DNA of 64,000 bases from DATHKG01 sp035489435. GTDB taxonomy: Bacteria; Bacteroidota; Bacteroidia; Chitinophagales; Chitinophagaceae. A program made the position numbers and the translations under genes. The notes under the pieces are model-generated. The model saw nothing but the letters and a program-made list of their open reading frames with translations. It was not told the DNA's origin and did not search any database. Numbering within the stretch: the first letter of the stretch is position 1; each line of letters begins with the position of its first letter. The stretch lies in the NCBI GenBank assembly GCA_035489435.1, contig DATHKG010000039.1. The stretch is one strand, 5' to 3'. Shown here one piece after another: positions 36,201-44,596 of this stretch.

Positions 36201-36671
36201 ACCAGTAAATATGATAACAAACAATATGACGACGGACGTATTGTGGATGGTGTATTTGCCCCGGGCCAGATGATCAGCCAACCAAATGGATCGCAGGTTG
36301 ACGTTGGTGGAATGAGTTTCAAGGAAGCCTATGATGCCGGCTATGTTGAACCGACACATACACCACAATTTTTCTATCGTTATGGTTCGTCTTCAACCGG
36401 TGTAGCTGATTTCTGGGTATTGGAAAATTCATGGATATCATTGCGCCAGGTAGCTTTGACATATAATTTTTCGAAAACATTTGTTCAAAAACTTAAACTG
36501 AACAACTTGTCATTCGCGGTAATCGGACGTGATCTGTTTTATGTCTATCAGACACTACCCCACAATTGGAACCCGGCTTCCAATAGTTCAAACAATACCG
36601 GCTTCTCCGGTGAAAATGGCTTCCTGCCAAAAACAAGAAACATCAATTTTACACTGAGAGCAGCATTCTAA
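33264..36671 (+). CDS. SusC/RagA-family TonB-dependent outer-membrane transporter
   Basis: The product is 1135 residues from the ATG at 33264, which gives a clean signal peptide (MRKNATRVLLFCMLVLFTIA, then GFSQQ). A carboxypeptidase-regulatory-like domain follows (~28-105, VTGLVQDDKGVPVAGASF), then the plug domain with VVVTALGVTKQRRQLGFSV, GRVAGVQI and IFVVDGVIMDNG. The large beta-barrel ends in NFTLRAAF, with a C-terminal Phe as usual for barrels. SusC proteins import glycans, glycopeptides or peptides together with the SusD lid encoded 26 nt downstream. The sialidase-like/aldolase operon across the divergent promoter suggests the ligand class. Confidence 0.95.
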   Translation: MRKNATRVLLFCMLVLFTIAGFSQQRRSVTGLVQDDKGVPVAGASFVEKGTPNGTSSSTDGTFSLSVLPNAILQISAVGFETQEVNTGNETKITVILNPATTELGGVVVTALGVTKQRRQLGFSVTELKGSEVARTNEINPINALQGRVAGVQIDQGAGGLFGNTKIVIRGNSTLGTNNQPIFVVDGVIMDNGTFSGTGRDFGNDFKNLNPEDFASVSVLKGSAAAALYGSRAINGVVLITTKKGSSGKGIGVSVAQSVNVSNPYAGPDFQNEFGGGTVGAFFTDNREPNYKPDEAWTTKVFPVDPATGEQYIDRQIYRELENWGPRMLGQDVRNYDGTPTKYLPQPDNFLDAFQTGLGSNTNIALDGATEKSTFRLSYNHNQGKGIVPTNKFTKDAFDMRATHQLTKAILVDVGAYYSNFEGENPPRLGGLDAFASYNFGKLFSWMLPRNYDTKYWMQQDKYTSILGGTPQLNDPDEPNKAPESRFWFSLFENKYLQNEQLLRGRITVTANLTSWAKLLVEGNINNVYIKKENKELGEQRKFAGGLYGIGFEQKRSKFLKAMLMMNKEFNSDFAVSGYVGAETQRFENSYSYNETRGGLNYPGNYFITNSRNPGTVEAGISSSKKFNSLYASADFSWKNMVFLQATWRGDWSSALTYSDGTGNNFYNYPALSASWIFTDAFKGLPAFISYGKLRANVAWLGSDTDPFLINPGFSFNGFSNANGGTVPTSTYNSSFVLQENLQPSRKFSRELGLEMRFAKSRIGFDFTFYQDNTKNQILPIEAPFESGATSILINAGNIQNKGIEITIDGTPIATADFRWNTALNYSRNRNEIIELYPGRTEYQLPGTDVGEISSWAIVGGSYGTLRTLIHSSAYQAKDASGNDVADPKNGLPILTWRSDARAAFPARSNVWQDVGDMNADFRGGWDNTFTYKNFSLNILFDAKIGGDFALMSYRQGTHSGVFPNSIFGRDAQSGGITFTSKYDNKQYDDGRIVDGVFAPGQMISQPNGSQVDVGGMSFKEAYDAGYVEPTHTPQFFYRYGSSSTGVADFWVLENSWISLRQVALTYNFSKTFVQKLKLNNLSFAVIGRDLFYVYQTLPHNWNPASNSSNNTGFSGENGFLPKTRNINFTLRAAF

Positions 36672-36697
36672 ACGGTTAACCGACTAATTATTTAATT

Positions 36698-38410
36698 ATG
36701 ACAAGTCTAAAAAAATATATCTCTGCAACCTTAATAATCGCTGTACTCTTTGGAGCCGGCGGATGCAGAAAAAACTTCGGAGAAATTAACACCAATCCAA
36801 GTGTTGTTATTAATCCTGATATCGGCTTTCTGCTCTCTTATTCGGAAGATAGGATGATTACTTATCAATACACAGAATGGATCTGGGAAAGTATGGAGCA
36901 GCTAATGCGTTTCACGCAACATCTCACTACCGATCCATATGAACTTACAAGTAATGTAAATCTCCGTTATGGTACGCTTTACAGAGACGTTCTGCCAAAC
37001 CTGGTTGAAATAAGAAACCAGATATCGAAGAAAGAAGATAGCAGCAGTTATAGAAAAGCCACAGCGCTGACTTATGTTGCCGGTATTCTGCATGCATTGA
37101 AAGTAACCGATATGAATGGATCGATTCCTTATATCAATGCAATAAAGGCAAGAACTGAAAACCGCTTTGATCCGGAATACGACAGCCAGGAAACCCTGTT
37201 TGCCTTATGGCTCAATGAACTCAATGCCGCTATTGCTACGATGGGTGATAATTCACTGACAGGTCAGTATTCATTCGGCACCGCTGATGTTTTTTATAAA
37301 GGTGACTGGATAAAATGGATTAAACTCGCAAACTCACTGAAGCTAAGGATTGCTGCAAGGCTTGAAAATGTTGACAATGCCAGGACCAGGACAATCTTTC
37401 AACAGGTGCTTGCCGATACAAGAGGACCGATCACCGATATCGCAGACCAGCTTAACTACCAGAGCCTGGAGTATCTTCCTTTCGGCAGCGGCGGGGAAAT
37501 AGTATATAGAAGTCAGCGTTTTGGAACTACTTCCATCATTGATTTCATGAAGAAAGTCAATGATCCGAGATTACCCATTTATTTTGAACCGAACGGACTT
37601 ACAGGAAGTTTCAAGGATACGTTAACAAAATATGGATCAACACTTCCTGCGTTTATTGCTATCAATGATCCATTGATAGCATACCAGGGAGGACCAGCAG
37701 ATTTTACTACAAACCCTACACGTGCCGGTTATATAAAAAATGCTTTCCCGGTTGGCAACAATAACCCCGGAAACTCTGTAACCAATTATTTCCTGATATC
37801 ACCGGTTAACAGGTTTTTCTTCTCTCCTAAATTCAATAAACCCGATGGTGGTCAATATAGAGAAGTGGCAGTTAGTGCCGCAGAAGGCTGTTTACAGATT
37901 GCTGAATTTATTCAGAAAGGATATGCAGGTACTGTAAATACAAAAGGCACATTGAAGGAATGGTATGAAAAAGGCATCAGGGCTTCCATTCTCACAATGA
38001 ATGAGATTGCCACAATTGCCCAGTCTACTACAGGCTTTTCGGGAAATGGTTTATCTGAAATTAATGCTTATCTCGCCAGCACAAATGTTGCGCTTAACGG
38101 AACAAACGATAAAGAGAGAATTTATATTCAGCAACATCTTAACTTCTATCGCAATCCGAACGAGGCTTATGTTTTTTCAAGGCGGACGGGTTATCCAAGA
38201 ACAGGGTCTGCTTATTATGGAAGAGAAACATTTAATGAGCCAATCCCAAGAAGGTTCTGGCTTTTAGATCCGGGAGAAACAAACAGGGCTAACTGGCAAA
38301 AAGCAATGACCGACCAGGGCTTTACTCCCAATGCACAGGATCTTCCAACTTTAAGCACTCAAAGAATCTGGTACGATAAAACTGCACCGGCATTTGGAGC
38401 TGGCAATTAA
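36698..38410 (+). CDS. SusD/RagB-family (SusD-like_2) outer-membrane lipoprotein
   Basis: The 570-residue protein has a lipoprotein signal (MTSLKKYISATLIIAVLFGAG, lipid Cys23). A helical, TPR-like SusD fold of the SusD-like_2 branch follows (FGEINTNPSVV near residues 27-37, then DMNGSIPYINA, and the C-terminal RRTGYPRTGS and PRRFW blocks). It forms the substrate-capturing lid on the SusC barrel encoded just upstream. This branch is often linked to peptide or glycopeptide uptake, so the ligand is not certain. Confidence 0.92.
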   Translation: MTSLKKYISATLIIAVLFGAGGCRKNFGEINTNPSVVINPDIGFLLSYSEDRMITYQYTEWIWESMEQLMRFTQHLTTDPYELTSNVNLRYGTLYRDVLPNLVEIRNQISKKEDSSSYRKATALTYVAGILHALKVTDMNGSIPYINAIKARTENRFDPEYDSQETLFALWLNELNAAIATMGDNSLTGQYSFGTADVFYKGDWIKWIKLANSLKLRIAARLENVDNARTRTIFQQVLADTRGPITDIADQLNYQSLEYLPFGSGGEIVYRSQRFGTTSIIDFMKKVNDPRLPIYFEPNGLTGSFKDTLTKYGSTLPAFIAINDPLIAYQGGPADFTTNPTRAGYIKNAFPVGNNNPGNSVTNYFLISPVNRFFFSPKFNKPDGGQYREVAVSAAEGCLQIAEFIQKGYAGTVNTKGTLKEWYEKGIRASILTMNEIATIAQSTTGFSGNGLSEINAYLASTNVALNGTNDKERIYIQQHLNFYRNPNEAYVFSRRTGYPRTGSAYYGRETFNEPIPRRFWLLDPGETNRANWQKAMTDQGFTPNAQDLPTLSTQRIWYDKTAPAFGAGN

Positions 38411-38467
38411 AGCAAAGTAGCTGCTACTTAATTTCCAGTCCACGAAAAACGTCAAACAATAAAAAAA

Positions 38468-39193
38468 ATGTCAGTAAAAAGGACTCTTGAAGTTTGCGCG
38501 TTTAATATTCAATCATGTATCGTTGCAGAGAAAGGTGGGGCAGTCAGGGTAGAACTTTGCGATAATCCTGTTGAAGGCGGCACTACGCCAAGCTATGGTA
38601 CCATCAAACAGGCAAGAGAAAAAATATCAATATTGTTGTACCCGATTATTCGTCCGCGCTCCGGAAATTATTATTATAATGAAGATGAGTATGATATTAT
38701 CAAACATGATATTATGATTTGCCGCGAACTTGGATGCAATGGAATTTCAGTTGGAGCCCAGAATATTGATGCGACTATTAATATTGAAATGCTGAAAAGA
38801 ATTGTTGAATGGGCGGGACCTCTGGGTGTAACCTGTAACCGGGCATTCGATGGCACTCCGGATCCTTTCCAGGCACTTGAAGATATTATTGAGGCCGGCT
38901 GCGAACGGGTACTTACTTCAGGACAGGAATCGGCTGCTCCTGATGCAGGTGAACTCCTGGGCAAGCTGGTTAAACAGGCGGCGGGACGAATAATCATTAT
39001 GCCAGGTGCAGGTGTTAAGTCTTCTAACATTAAAAAACTAGCTGAACAATCGCAGGCTACTGAGTTTCACTCGTCTGCCAGGGTAGTTGCTGTCAATCCG
39101 CAGACTTATATTAACGAACGGGTTACAGATTATGGCAAGGTTTATATTTCAGATGAAGATGAAGTGAGGGCAATGGTGTCTAACCTTGTTTAA
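38468..39193 (+). CDS. cutC: CutC-family TIM-barrel protein
   Basis: The 241-residue protein matches CutC: LEVCAFNIQSC at the N-terminus, AVRVELCDNPVEGGTTPS, LLYPIIRPRSGNYYY, CNRAFDGTPDP and RVLTSGQESAA. CutC was first linked to copper tolerance, but its biochemical role is unsettled. It adopts a TIM barrel similar to aldolases and sugar-metabolism enzymes. The gene lies 58 nt after the SusD gene on the same strand and probably belongs to that transcript, which supports a carbohydrate-related rather than copper-related role here (inference). No signal peptide is present. Confidence 0.9.
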   Translation: MSVKRTLEVCAFNIQSCIVAEKGGAVRVELCDNPVEGGTTPSYGTIKQAREKISILLYPIIRPRSGNYYYNEDEYDIIKHDIMICRELGCNGISVGAQNIDATINIEMLKRIVEWAGPLGVTCNRAFDGTPDPFQALEDIIEAGCERVLTSGQESAAPDAGELLGKLVKQAAGRIIIMPGAGVKSSNIKKLAEQSQATEFHSSARVVAVNPQTYINERVTDYGKVYISDEDEVRAMVSNLV

Positions 39194-39275
39194 CCTACCT
39201 GGTCATATTCACGTTCACAATTTTTGCAGGTGTCAAATTTTTTTGCATCGATTCCTTCATTCTCTTGCAGTGTAT

Positions 39276-40436
39276 TCAGGGTTTTATCCTGTTGTACTTT
39301 TTCAATACATCCAATACCTGCTTATGGGGCAATGCATATGCTTTGTTACCATTGATTCCTTCCATTGTTTCAGCAGCCACCATTGCATTCACAATTGCTT
39401 CTTCCACAGCCTGAACCGTTGCATCAAACAAAGGATTCATCAGGTCATTGGGCAACACATCTACCTTGGTAAAATCTTCTCTCTGAAAGGCACTAGCATT
39501 TGCCGTTGAAAATGTAATGAAAATATCGCCTGATCCGTTCTCACCGCGGCCACCCATTTTACCCACGCCAATTGCCACTCTTGCAGCTAATCTTTTTAAC
39601 TGGTGAGGTAAAAGCGGGGCATCCGTTGCAAGCACTACGATAATGGAACCATCGCCTGGTTGATAGGAAGGTGGTGCTTTCAGTTCATAGTTCAGTGTAT
39701 CTATTAATTCTTTTCCAACCGGAACGCCTGCAATAGTAAGATTTCGTTTGGAACCAAAATTGGATTGAACAAGTACACCTACTGTATAGCTTGAATCATT
39801 TATCTTTATAATCCTTGATGAGGTTCCTGTGCCGCCTTTAAATCCTAAACACATCATCCCCGTTCCACCTCCCACATTACCTTCCATTATATAACCTGAT
39901 GTGGCGCTGTCTAAAGCTTCAAATGCATTGCTTTCCTTTACATGGAATCCATAGATATCGTTCATAAAACCATCATAGGTTTCTGCAACCACCGGATATG
40001 TATACCAGAAATTTTCCTTGTACCAGGCTTTCTTTACATACCATTTCAGCACTGCGTCCCTCACTACTCCTACACTGTTGGTATTTGTTATCATTATTGG
40101 GCCTTCCAAAAAACCAGATTCGGTAATCCAGGTTGTACCCGTCATTTCACCGTTTCCATTTAATGAATACCAGTTTGAATAAACGGGATTGTTATTTCTG
40201 GCCCGGGGGAAGATCGCCGTAACACCAGTACGCGCCGGACCTTTACCCCGGATATTATTTCCCTGCCCGGATATAATTGTACTGTATCCTACCTCCACAC
40301 CTTTTACATCTGTGATGGCATTATACTTACCGGTAATCCCATCAAAGGGGATCCCGATATCACGTGCACGTGGTTTTTGCGAATATGCAATATGCGTAAT
40401 GGAGCAAAAACAAAATAATAGAACAATGCTTTTCAT
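39276..40436 (-). CDS. P1-family (DmpA/S58) aminopeptidase, secreted
   Basis: The ATG at 40436 gives a good signal peptide (MKSIVLLFCFCSITHIAYSQ), better than the TTG seven codons upstream. The 386-residue product is a DmpA-type self-cleaving hydrolase. The GDGSIIVVLATDAPL segment contains the Gly-Ser autocleavage site, with Ser264 as the nucleophile. NVGGGTGM and VLVQSNFGSKR complete the family pattern. These enzymes remove N-terminal amino acids from peptides or amides, including D-amino acids and beta-amino acids in some members. It lies 24 nt downstream of an amino-acid permease gene on the same strand, suggesting release outside the cytoplasm and then uptake. Confidence 0.9.
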   Translation of the reverse strand: MKSIVLLFCFCSITHIAYSQKPRARDIGIPFDGITGKYNAITDVKGVEVGYSTIISGQGNNIRGKGPARTGVTAIFPRARNNNPVYSNWYSLNGNGEMTGTTWITESGFLEGPIMITNTNSVGVVRDAVLKWYVKKAWYKENFWYTYPVVAETYDGFMNDIYGFHVKESNAFEALDSATSGYIMEGNVGGGTGMMCLGFKGGTGTSSRIIKINDSSYTVGVLVQSNFGSKRNLTIAGVPVGKELIDTLNYELKAPPSYQPGDGSIIVVLATDAPLLPHQLKRLAARVAIGVGKMGGRGENGSGDIFITFSTANASAFQREDFTKVDVLPNDLMNPLFDATVQAVEEAIVNAMVAAETMEGINGNKAYALPHKQVLDVLKKYNRIKP

Positions 40437-40460
40437 GATGTAATTTTTTTTTGACAATTC

Positions 40461-41795
40461 TTATTTTTTATACTCAATAGCTATTGCGATCTTTTTTTTC
40501 TTCACAAGTTTCATGACGAAATAAATAATTGAAAATATCAGAATAAAACCCGCAATACCGATGAGTTCCGGTTTGGTTAATTTTGAAAGCAACCATAGAA
40601 TTCCTGCTGCTGCGAGAACTGGAATAATAACGCCGCCGGGCACCCGAAAAGTTTTATCAGTTATTGCTGTTTCTGTTTTCCGGAGTTTGATGCTTGCCAG
40701 CACTACTCCCAGGTAAATGATCAACAAAGCTGCACTGGCAATCGTGGCTAATTGCTTGAATCCTCCTGAAACCGCCAGCACAAATCCAATCAAAGCATAC
40801 ACTGCGATCGCGAGATAAGGTGTATTAAACAAAGGATGCACTTTTGCCAATTGCTTTGGCATCAGGCCGTCTCTTGCACCGGCAAATAATATCCTGGGAA
40901 TAGATAAGATTTCCCCTCCCAGGGCACCCATCATTGATAGTGCAGCAGCCGCAGTTATCAAAACAGCTCCTGCCTGTCCCATTGAAATCGTTGCAACGGC
41001 GGCTAACGGCGCATCCTTATATTGCCCGATATTTGACCCCAATACTCCCTGTGTTACGGTTTGGATGCAGATATATAAAAGCAACACGGCAGATAACCCA
41101 AGAAAAATGCCCAGGGGCACGGTTCGTTTCGGATTTTTCATTTCACCACCATTGCTCAGCGGACCTTCCAGGCCAATAAAAGCAAAAAACAACAGCAGTG
41201 AAGCAGTACCGATATTGTTAACAGTAGGCGCAATTTCCCAGGCAAGGTTAGAGGGCACTACAAATCGGGCGGCTACAATTACCAGTATAATCATCGGGAT
41301 CAATTTTCCCAATGTGGCAAACTCAATAAATCGTATGCCGTTTTTTACACTGCGGATATTTAGCAGAGCCAATCCACCGAATACAATCAACAGAATCAAT
41401 ACCCGGAAGATTTCGATGCCTAATGCAGGAACAAAAAACTTTAATGTATTGACCAGCGCATTGGCAATAGCGGCATCTGACATTACGCATCCTCCTAACC
41501 AGAAAATATTATTTGCTATAAAGCCCACATAAGGGCCGAAAGCGTTTTCTATAAAAGTGTATGCTCCACCACTGATATTTGTTTTGCTACCGAGTTCAGC
41601 AAAACATAATCCAATTAAAAAAATCAATGCCCCACAAACCAAATAGGCTAATATCGCTGTTGCCCCGAGCCCTTCAGCAATAATCGCAGGGATCACAAAA
41701 ATGCCCGAACCCGCCGTGATATTGATAATTGCCAGGGCCAGCGACCTGATACCAATTGCACGCTTAAGATTTTCTTTGGGAATAGTTGGAGTCAT
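40461..41795 (-). CDS. APC-superfamily amino-acid permease
   Basis: The 444-residue membrane protein has about 12 spans. The TM1 motif ITAGSGIFVIPAII and the TM6 motif FAFIGLEGPLSNGGEM form the substrate-binding unwound helices of the LeuT fold, and GARDGLMPKQLAKVHPLFNTP is the conserved loop after TM8. It is a general APC/YjeH-YfnA-like transporter, probably proton coupled. The substrate is unknown; the downstream DmpA-type peptidase gene implies amino acids or small amides. Confidence 0.9.
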   Translation of the reverse strand: MTPTIPKENLKRAIGIRSLALAIINITAGSGIFVIPAIIAEGLGATAILAYLVCGALIFLIGLCFAELGSKTNISGGAYTFIENAFGPYVGFIANNIFWLGGCVMSDAAIANALVNTLKFFVPALGIEIFRVLILLIVFGGLALLNIRSVKNGIRFIEFATLGKLIPMIILVIVAARFVVPSNLAWEIAPTVNNIGTASLLLFFAFIGLEGPLSNGGEMKNPKRTVPLGIFLGLSAVLLLYICIQTVTQGVLGSNIGQYKDAPLAAVATISMGQAGAVLITAAAALSMMGALGGEILSIPRILFAGARDGLMPKQLAKVHPLFNTPYLAIAVYALIGFVLAVSGGFKQLATIASAALLIIYLGVVLASIKLRKTETAITDKTFRVPGGVIIPVLAAAGILWLLSKLTKPELIGIAGFILIFSIIYFVMKLVKKKKIAIAIEYKK

Positions 41796-41936
41796 GGGTT
41801 TGTACCTGTTGTTTTAAGTTGAATTTGTAGCTGGTTTTTCACACAGATGCTTATTAACGCAGTATTAATTCAAAGGGAAGGATAATCAGATTAATTTTAC
41901 CTCCCATTGGACGAATTTTTGAAGTACTGGATTAAG

Positions 41937-42527
41937 ATGAAATATTCAATCTCCATTTTCGGGTTATTACAATTTATGGCATTAATGCTCTGGGTGGCAC
42001 CTGCCACAGCTCAGCAGAAATACGAGCGCGAATATTCCATCAAAGGAACTCAAATACATCCGGACGCACTGAGTTTTGTGAATGAATACTTCAAAAATGT
42101 AAAAATCCATTGGTATGGCGAGGAAAGCTTAACAGGTACGAGCATTGAAGCTAAATTAAAATATTCCGGAAAACAATATAGCATTGAATTTTCCAATTCC
42201 GGTGAAATTCATGACATAGAAATTTTGACACCGTTGAATGCCTTGCCAGAAAATACCAGGAGCCTGATGATGAAACAGTTTAAAGATGAATTCAAAACTT
42301 TCAAAATTGTCAAAACACAAACACAATGGAGTGGTGGCAGGGATCTATTGAAAGCCGCACTAGTAAATGAAAAGTTACCGGCCGGTATATTAATACAATA
42401 TGAGCTGATTTTAAGAGCAAAAAAGACTGACTTGTCAAAGTATTATGAGGTGCTTTGCGACCAAAGCGGCAATATTAAAAGTATGCACGAAATTATTCAA
42501 CGAAACGTCGACAACCTGGTTTATTAA
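41937..42527 (+). CDS. Secreted PepSY-like protein
   Basis: The ATG at 41937 (residue 11 of the longer frame from 41907) gives a signal peptide ending VAPATAQQ and a 196-residue product. The body alternates short strands and helices (HPDALSFVNEYFKNVKIHWY, YSIEFSNSGEIHDIEIL and FKDEFKTFKIVKTQTQW). This resembles two PepSY-like units and is probably periplasmic. Its TAA overlaps the ATG of the next gene (TAATG), so the two products are made together. Confidence 0.6.
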   Translation: MKYSISIFGLLQFMALMLWVAPATAQQKYEREYSIKGTQIHPDALSFVNEYFKNVKIHWYGEESLTGTSIEAKLKYSGKQYSIEFSNSGEIHDIEILTPLNALPENTRSLMMKQFKDEFKTFKIVKTQTQWSGGRDLLKAALVNEKLPAGILIQYELILRAKKTDLSKYYEVLCDQSGNIKSMHEIIQRNVDNLVY

Positions 42528-43210
42528 TGCGGCGACTTATCATCTTTTGTTTGCTTTTTAGCATTGGCATGGACAGCCTGTTTTCACAGGAGAACTATCT
42601 TGCCGGAACCCTTACACAGGTTAACATAAACTTCTCAATTCCCAGGGATTTCAAACTGAACACGAAGCTCGAGTCGAGACAGATATTCTCTGAAAAGGAA
42701 ACTTCTAAGGAAGCCAGCAAAAAATTTCGTTATGAAAGAACGGATCTTCATCTCGTCCTGACCAGGAAAATTTCTGCAGACAATTCGATTGGTGGTGGAT
42801 ACCTCATCCGTCTGGAGGATGGTCAATTTATTCATCGTTTCATTCAACAGTTTAATAGTGTACGTAAGTTTGAGATCTTAACGCTGGCCCATCGGGTAGT
42901 GTTGGATGAAACCTTGCGTACAGACGAGCCAACTGAAATCAGACTACGTTACAGGCTGGGTCTCGAAAAGGCATTGAATGGCAGGACGATTGATCCCAAA
43001 GAGTTTTATGCAAAATTTAATAACGAATACCTCGGGATCTGGTCCAGCGCCAACACCGATCTGGAAATACGTGCTTCCGGTGCGATGGGATATAACGCCA
43101 GGGATAATAGCAAAATTGAGCTTGGATTGGAATACCGCGTCAATGAATTTTATACGGCAGCCAAGGCCCAACAGTTCTGGGTGACTGTTGCGTGGTATTT
43201 GAGTATCTGA
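42527..43210 (+). CDS. DUF2490-like outer-membrane beta-barrel protein
   Basis: The 227-residue product has a signal peptide (MRRLIIFCLLFSIGMDSLFS) and strongly alternating beta strands with aromatic girdle residues, ending in WVTVAWYLSI. The pattern (YERTDLHLVL, IRLRYRLGLEKAL, KIELGLEYRVNEF) matches DUF2490-type small barrels. It overlaps the preceding PepSY-like gene by one base and is convergent with the next gene (3 nt apart). The function is unknown; it may be a small outer-membrane channel or scaffold. Confidence 0.7.
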   Translation: MRRLIIFCLLFSIGMDSLFSQENYLAGTLTQVNINFSIPRDFKLNTKLESRQIFSEKETSKEASKKFRYERTDLHLVLTRKISADNSIGGGYLIRLEDGQFIHRFIQQFNSVRKFEILTLAHRVVLDETLRTDEPTEIRLRYRLGLEKALNGRTIDPKEFYAKFNNEYLGIWSSANTDLEIRASGAMGYNARDNSKIELGLEYRVNEFYTAAKAQQFWVTVAWYLSI

Positions 43211-43213
43211 AGA

Positions 43214-43891
43214 TTAGAAAAAAGGAATAAGTATTTCATAAAACAAGGGCAGATTAAATAAGAATCGCAGCAGCAACAGCGTCCCCGAGATGATCATCAT
43301 CGCCATAGCATGGTTGCGGGAATATTTGTCATATCCAAAGATTAACTCACCGTCCGGAAGCGTTTTTCGGAACACCAGTATAGTCAAAGCCATAAAAAAT
43401 CCAATGAGACTACCAATAACTGCGAGAACGTAGCCGATGACAATCCAATAAGTGCTGAGCTCAGCAGGCTTTTTAAGTTCCAGGAGCCTTTGTGAAGTGA
43501 TTTCGTTTTCCGCTTCGCTGGTAATTGCCGAACCACGCTCACCAAGCAGGTGTTTCGCAAACACATAATCGAATTGGCCCCATTCATCTTTCTTTTGAAT
43601 TAAATCTTGTAGTTCAACATCTGAGAAATTATTCAGATAATAATCTGAGGGGACATCACTAATCATTTGTTGATAATGGGAATCCAACAGATTCCCTGCC
43701 CGTTGAAAATCTTTTTGTTTAATTTTTAACTCAACTTCAGGCTCATAGGAAGTGAAAGTAAAAGTGGGATCAAATGGAGCTTTCGTGCCTTCCAGCTGAT
43801 AGTCAATACCTGCAGAGCGAAACAATTCCACGATTTCTTCTGCCTGTGCCTGGTGAGTGAATTTCTGAAAAACGACGAAGTGATCAGACAT
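43214..43891 (-). CDS. DUF2007-like membrane protein
   Basis: The start at 43891 (MSDHFVVFQKFTHQAQAEEI) is preferred over 44011, because the extra 40 residues lack a recognisable pattern. The 225-residue product has an N-terminal ferredoxin-like domain of the DUF2007 kind (AEEIVELFRSAGIDYQLEG, then a VELKIKQKDFQRA strand-helix). A charged helical linker and two or three membrane spans follow (~145-170 and ~195-222). Such proteins are thought to be signal-transducing, but no function is established. Confidence 0.6.
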   Translation of the reverse strand: MSDHFVVFQKFTHQAQAEEIVELFRSAGIDYQLEGTKAPFDPTFTFTSYEPEVELKIKQKDFQRAGNLLDSHYQQMISDVPSDYYLNNFSDVELQDLIQKKDEWGQFDYVFAKHLLGERGSAITSEAENEITSQRLLELKKPAELSTYWIVIGYVLAVIGSLIGFFMALTILVFRKTLPDGELIFGYDKYSRNHAMAMMIISGTLLLLRFLFNLPLFYEILIPFF

Positions 43892-44105
43892 ATATATTAT
43901 GATAATTTTGTAACTCTTTTCATTGAAGATGTTATATTGAGTAACAATTGAAGCAATGCCGTTTGTTATTACTATATCAAACAAGATAATATAATTCTTA
44001 TCAACCTTCAATTTATCGCTGGAAGAATAAACATTCTATGTTAACCGAAAAGGTTTTAAAACTGACATGATTTTATGTATTTTGAAGTCTGTCCAAAACA
44101 TTAAC

Positions 44106-44495
44106 ATGGAAACTCAATACCCGGAACTAAAAACAAGAATACAATCAACATTCATCGACACCATTTTTATTGTCGTGCTAATGTTTGTTTTTACAGGTTT
44201 GCTTGACAAAATGGCGAGCCCGCCAGACTGGCTCAGAGTTGTAATGTTTTTGACATTGTGGTTAGTTTATGAACCAGTATGCACAACGCTTGGTGGAACT
44301 ATTGGTAACAGGATGAATGGAATCCGCGTCCGCAAATCGACCGATCTAAACGCGACTATAAATATCTTCCAATCGCTCTTGAGGTATGTATTGAAACTGG
44401 CTCTCGGCTGGCTGTCTTTTTTAACCATTCACAGTTCGCCGGAAAAACGTGCGATTCATGACCTCGCTGCAGATAGTGTAATGATAAAAATTTGA
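44106..44495 (+). CDS. RDD-family membrane protein
   Basis: The ATG at 44106 gives METQYPELKTRIQSTFIDTIF and a 129-residue protein with about three membrane helices. R-D-type residues begin the first helix (KTRIQSTFIDTIF), and GTIGNRMNGIRVR and KRAIHDLAADSVMI are the conserved RDD-family blocks. The function is unknown; a transport or stress role is assumed for the family. It is divergent from the DUF2007-like gene. Confidence 0.75.
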   Translation: METQYPELKTRIQSTFIDTIFIVVLMFVFTGLLDKMASPPDWLRVVMFLTLWLVYEPVCTTLGGTIGNRMNGIRVRKSTDLNATINIFQSLLRYVLKLALGWLSFLTIHSSPEKRAIHDLAADSVMIKI

Positions 44496-44596
44496 TCGCA
44501 TAAAAATTCTGATTGCAAACTTTTCAAATCATCATTCCTTTTGACGTATGCCAAAATTCATATATCATTGTGGACGACTTGATATGGTCTCATGCT

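Noticed and set aside
39180..39275. Terminator after cutC
   Set aside because: A T-rich run exists but the preceding stem is only four base pairs.
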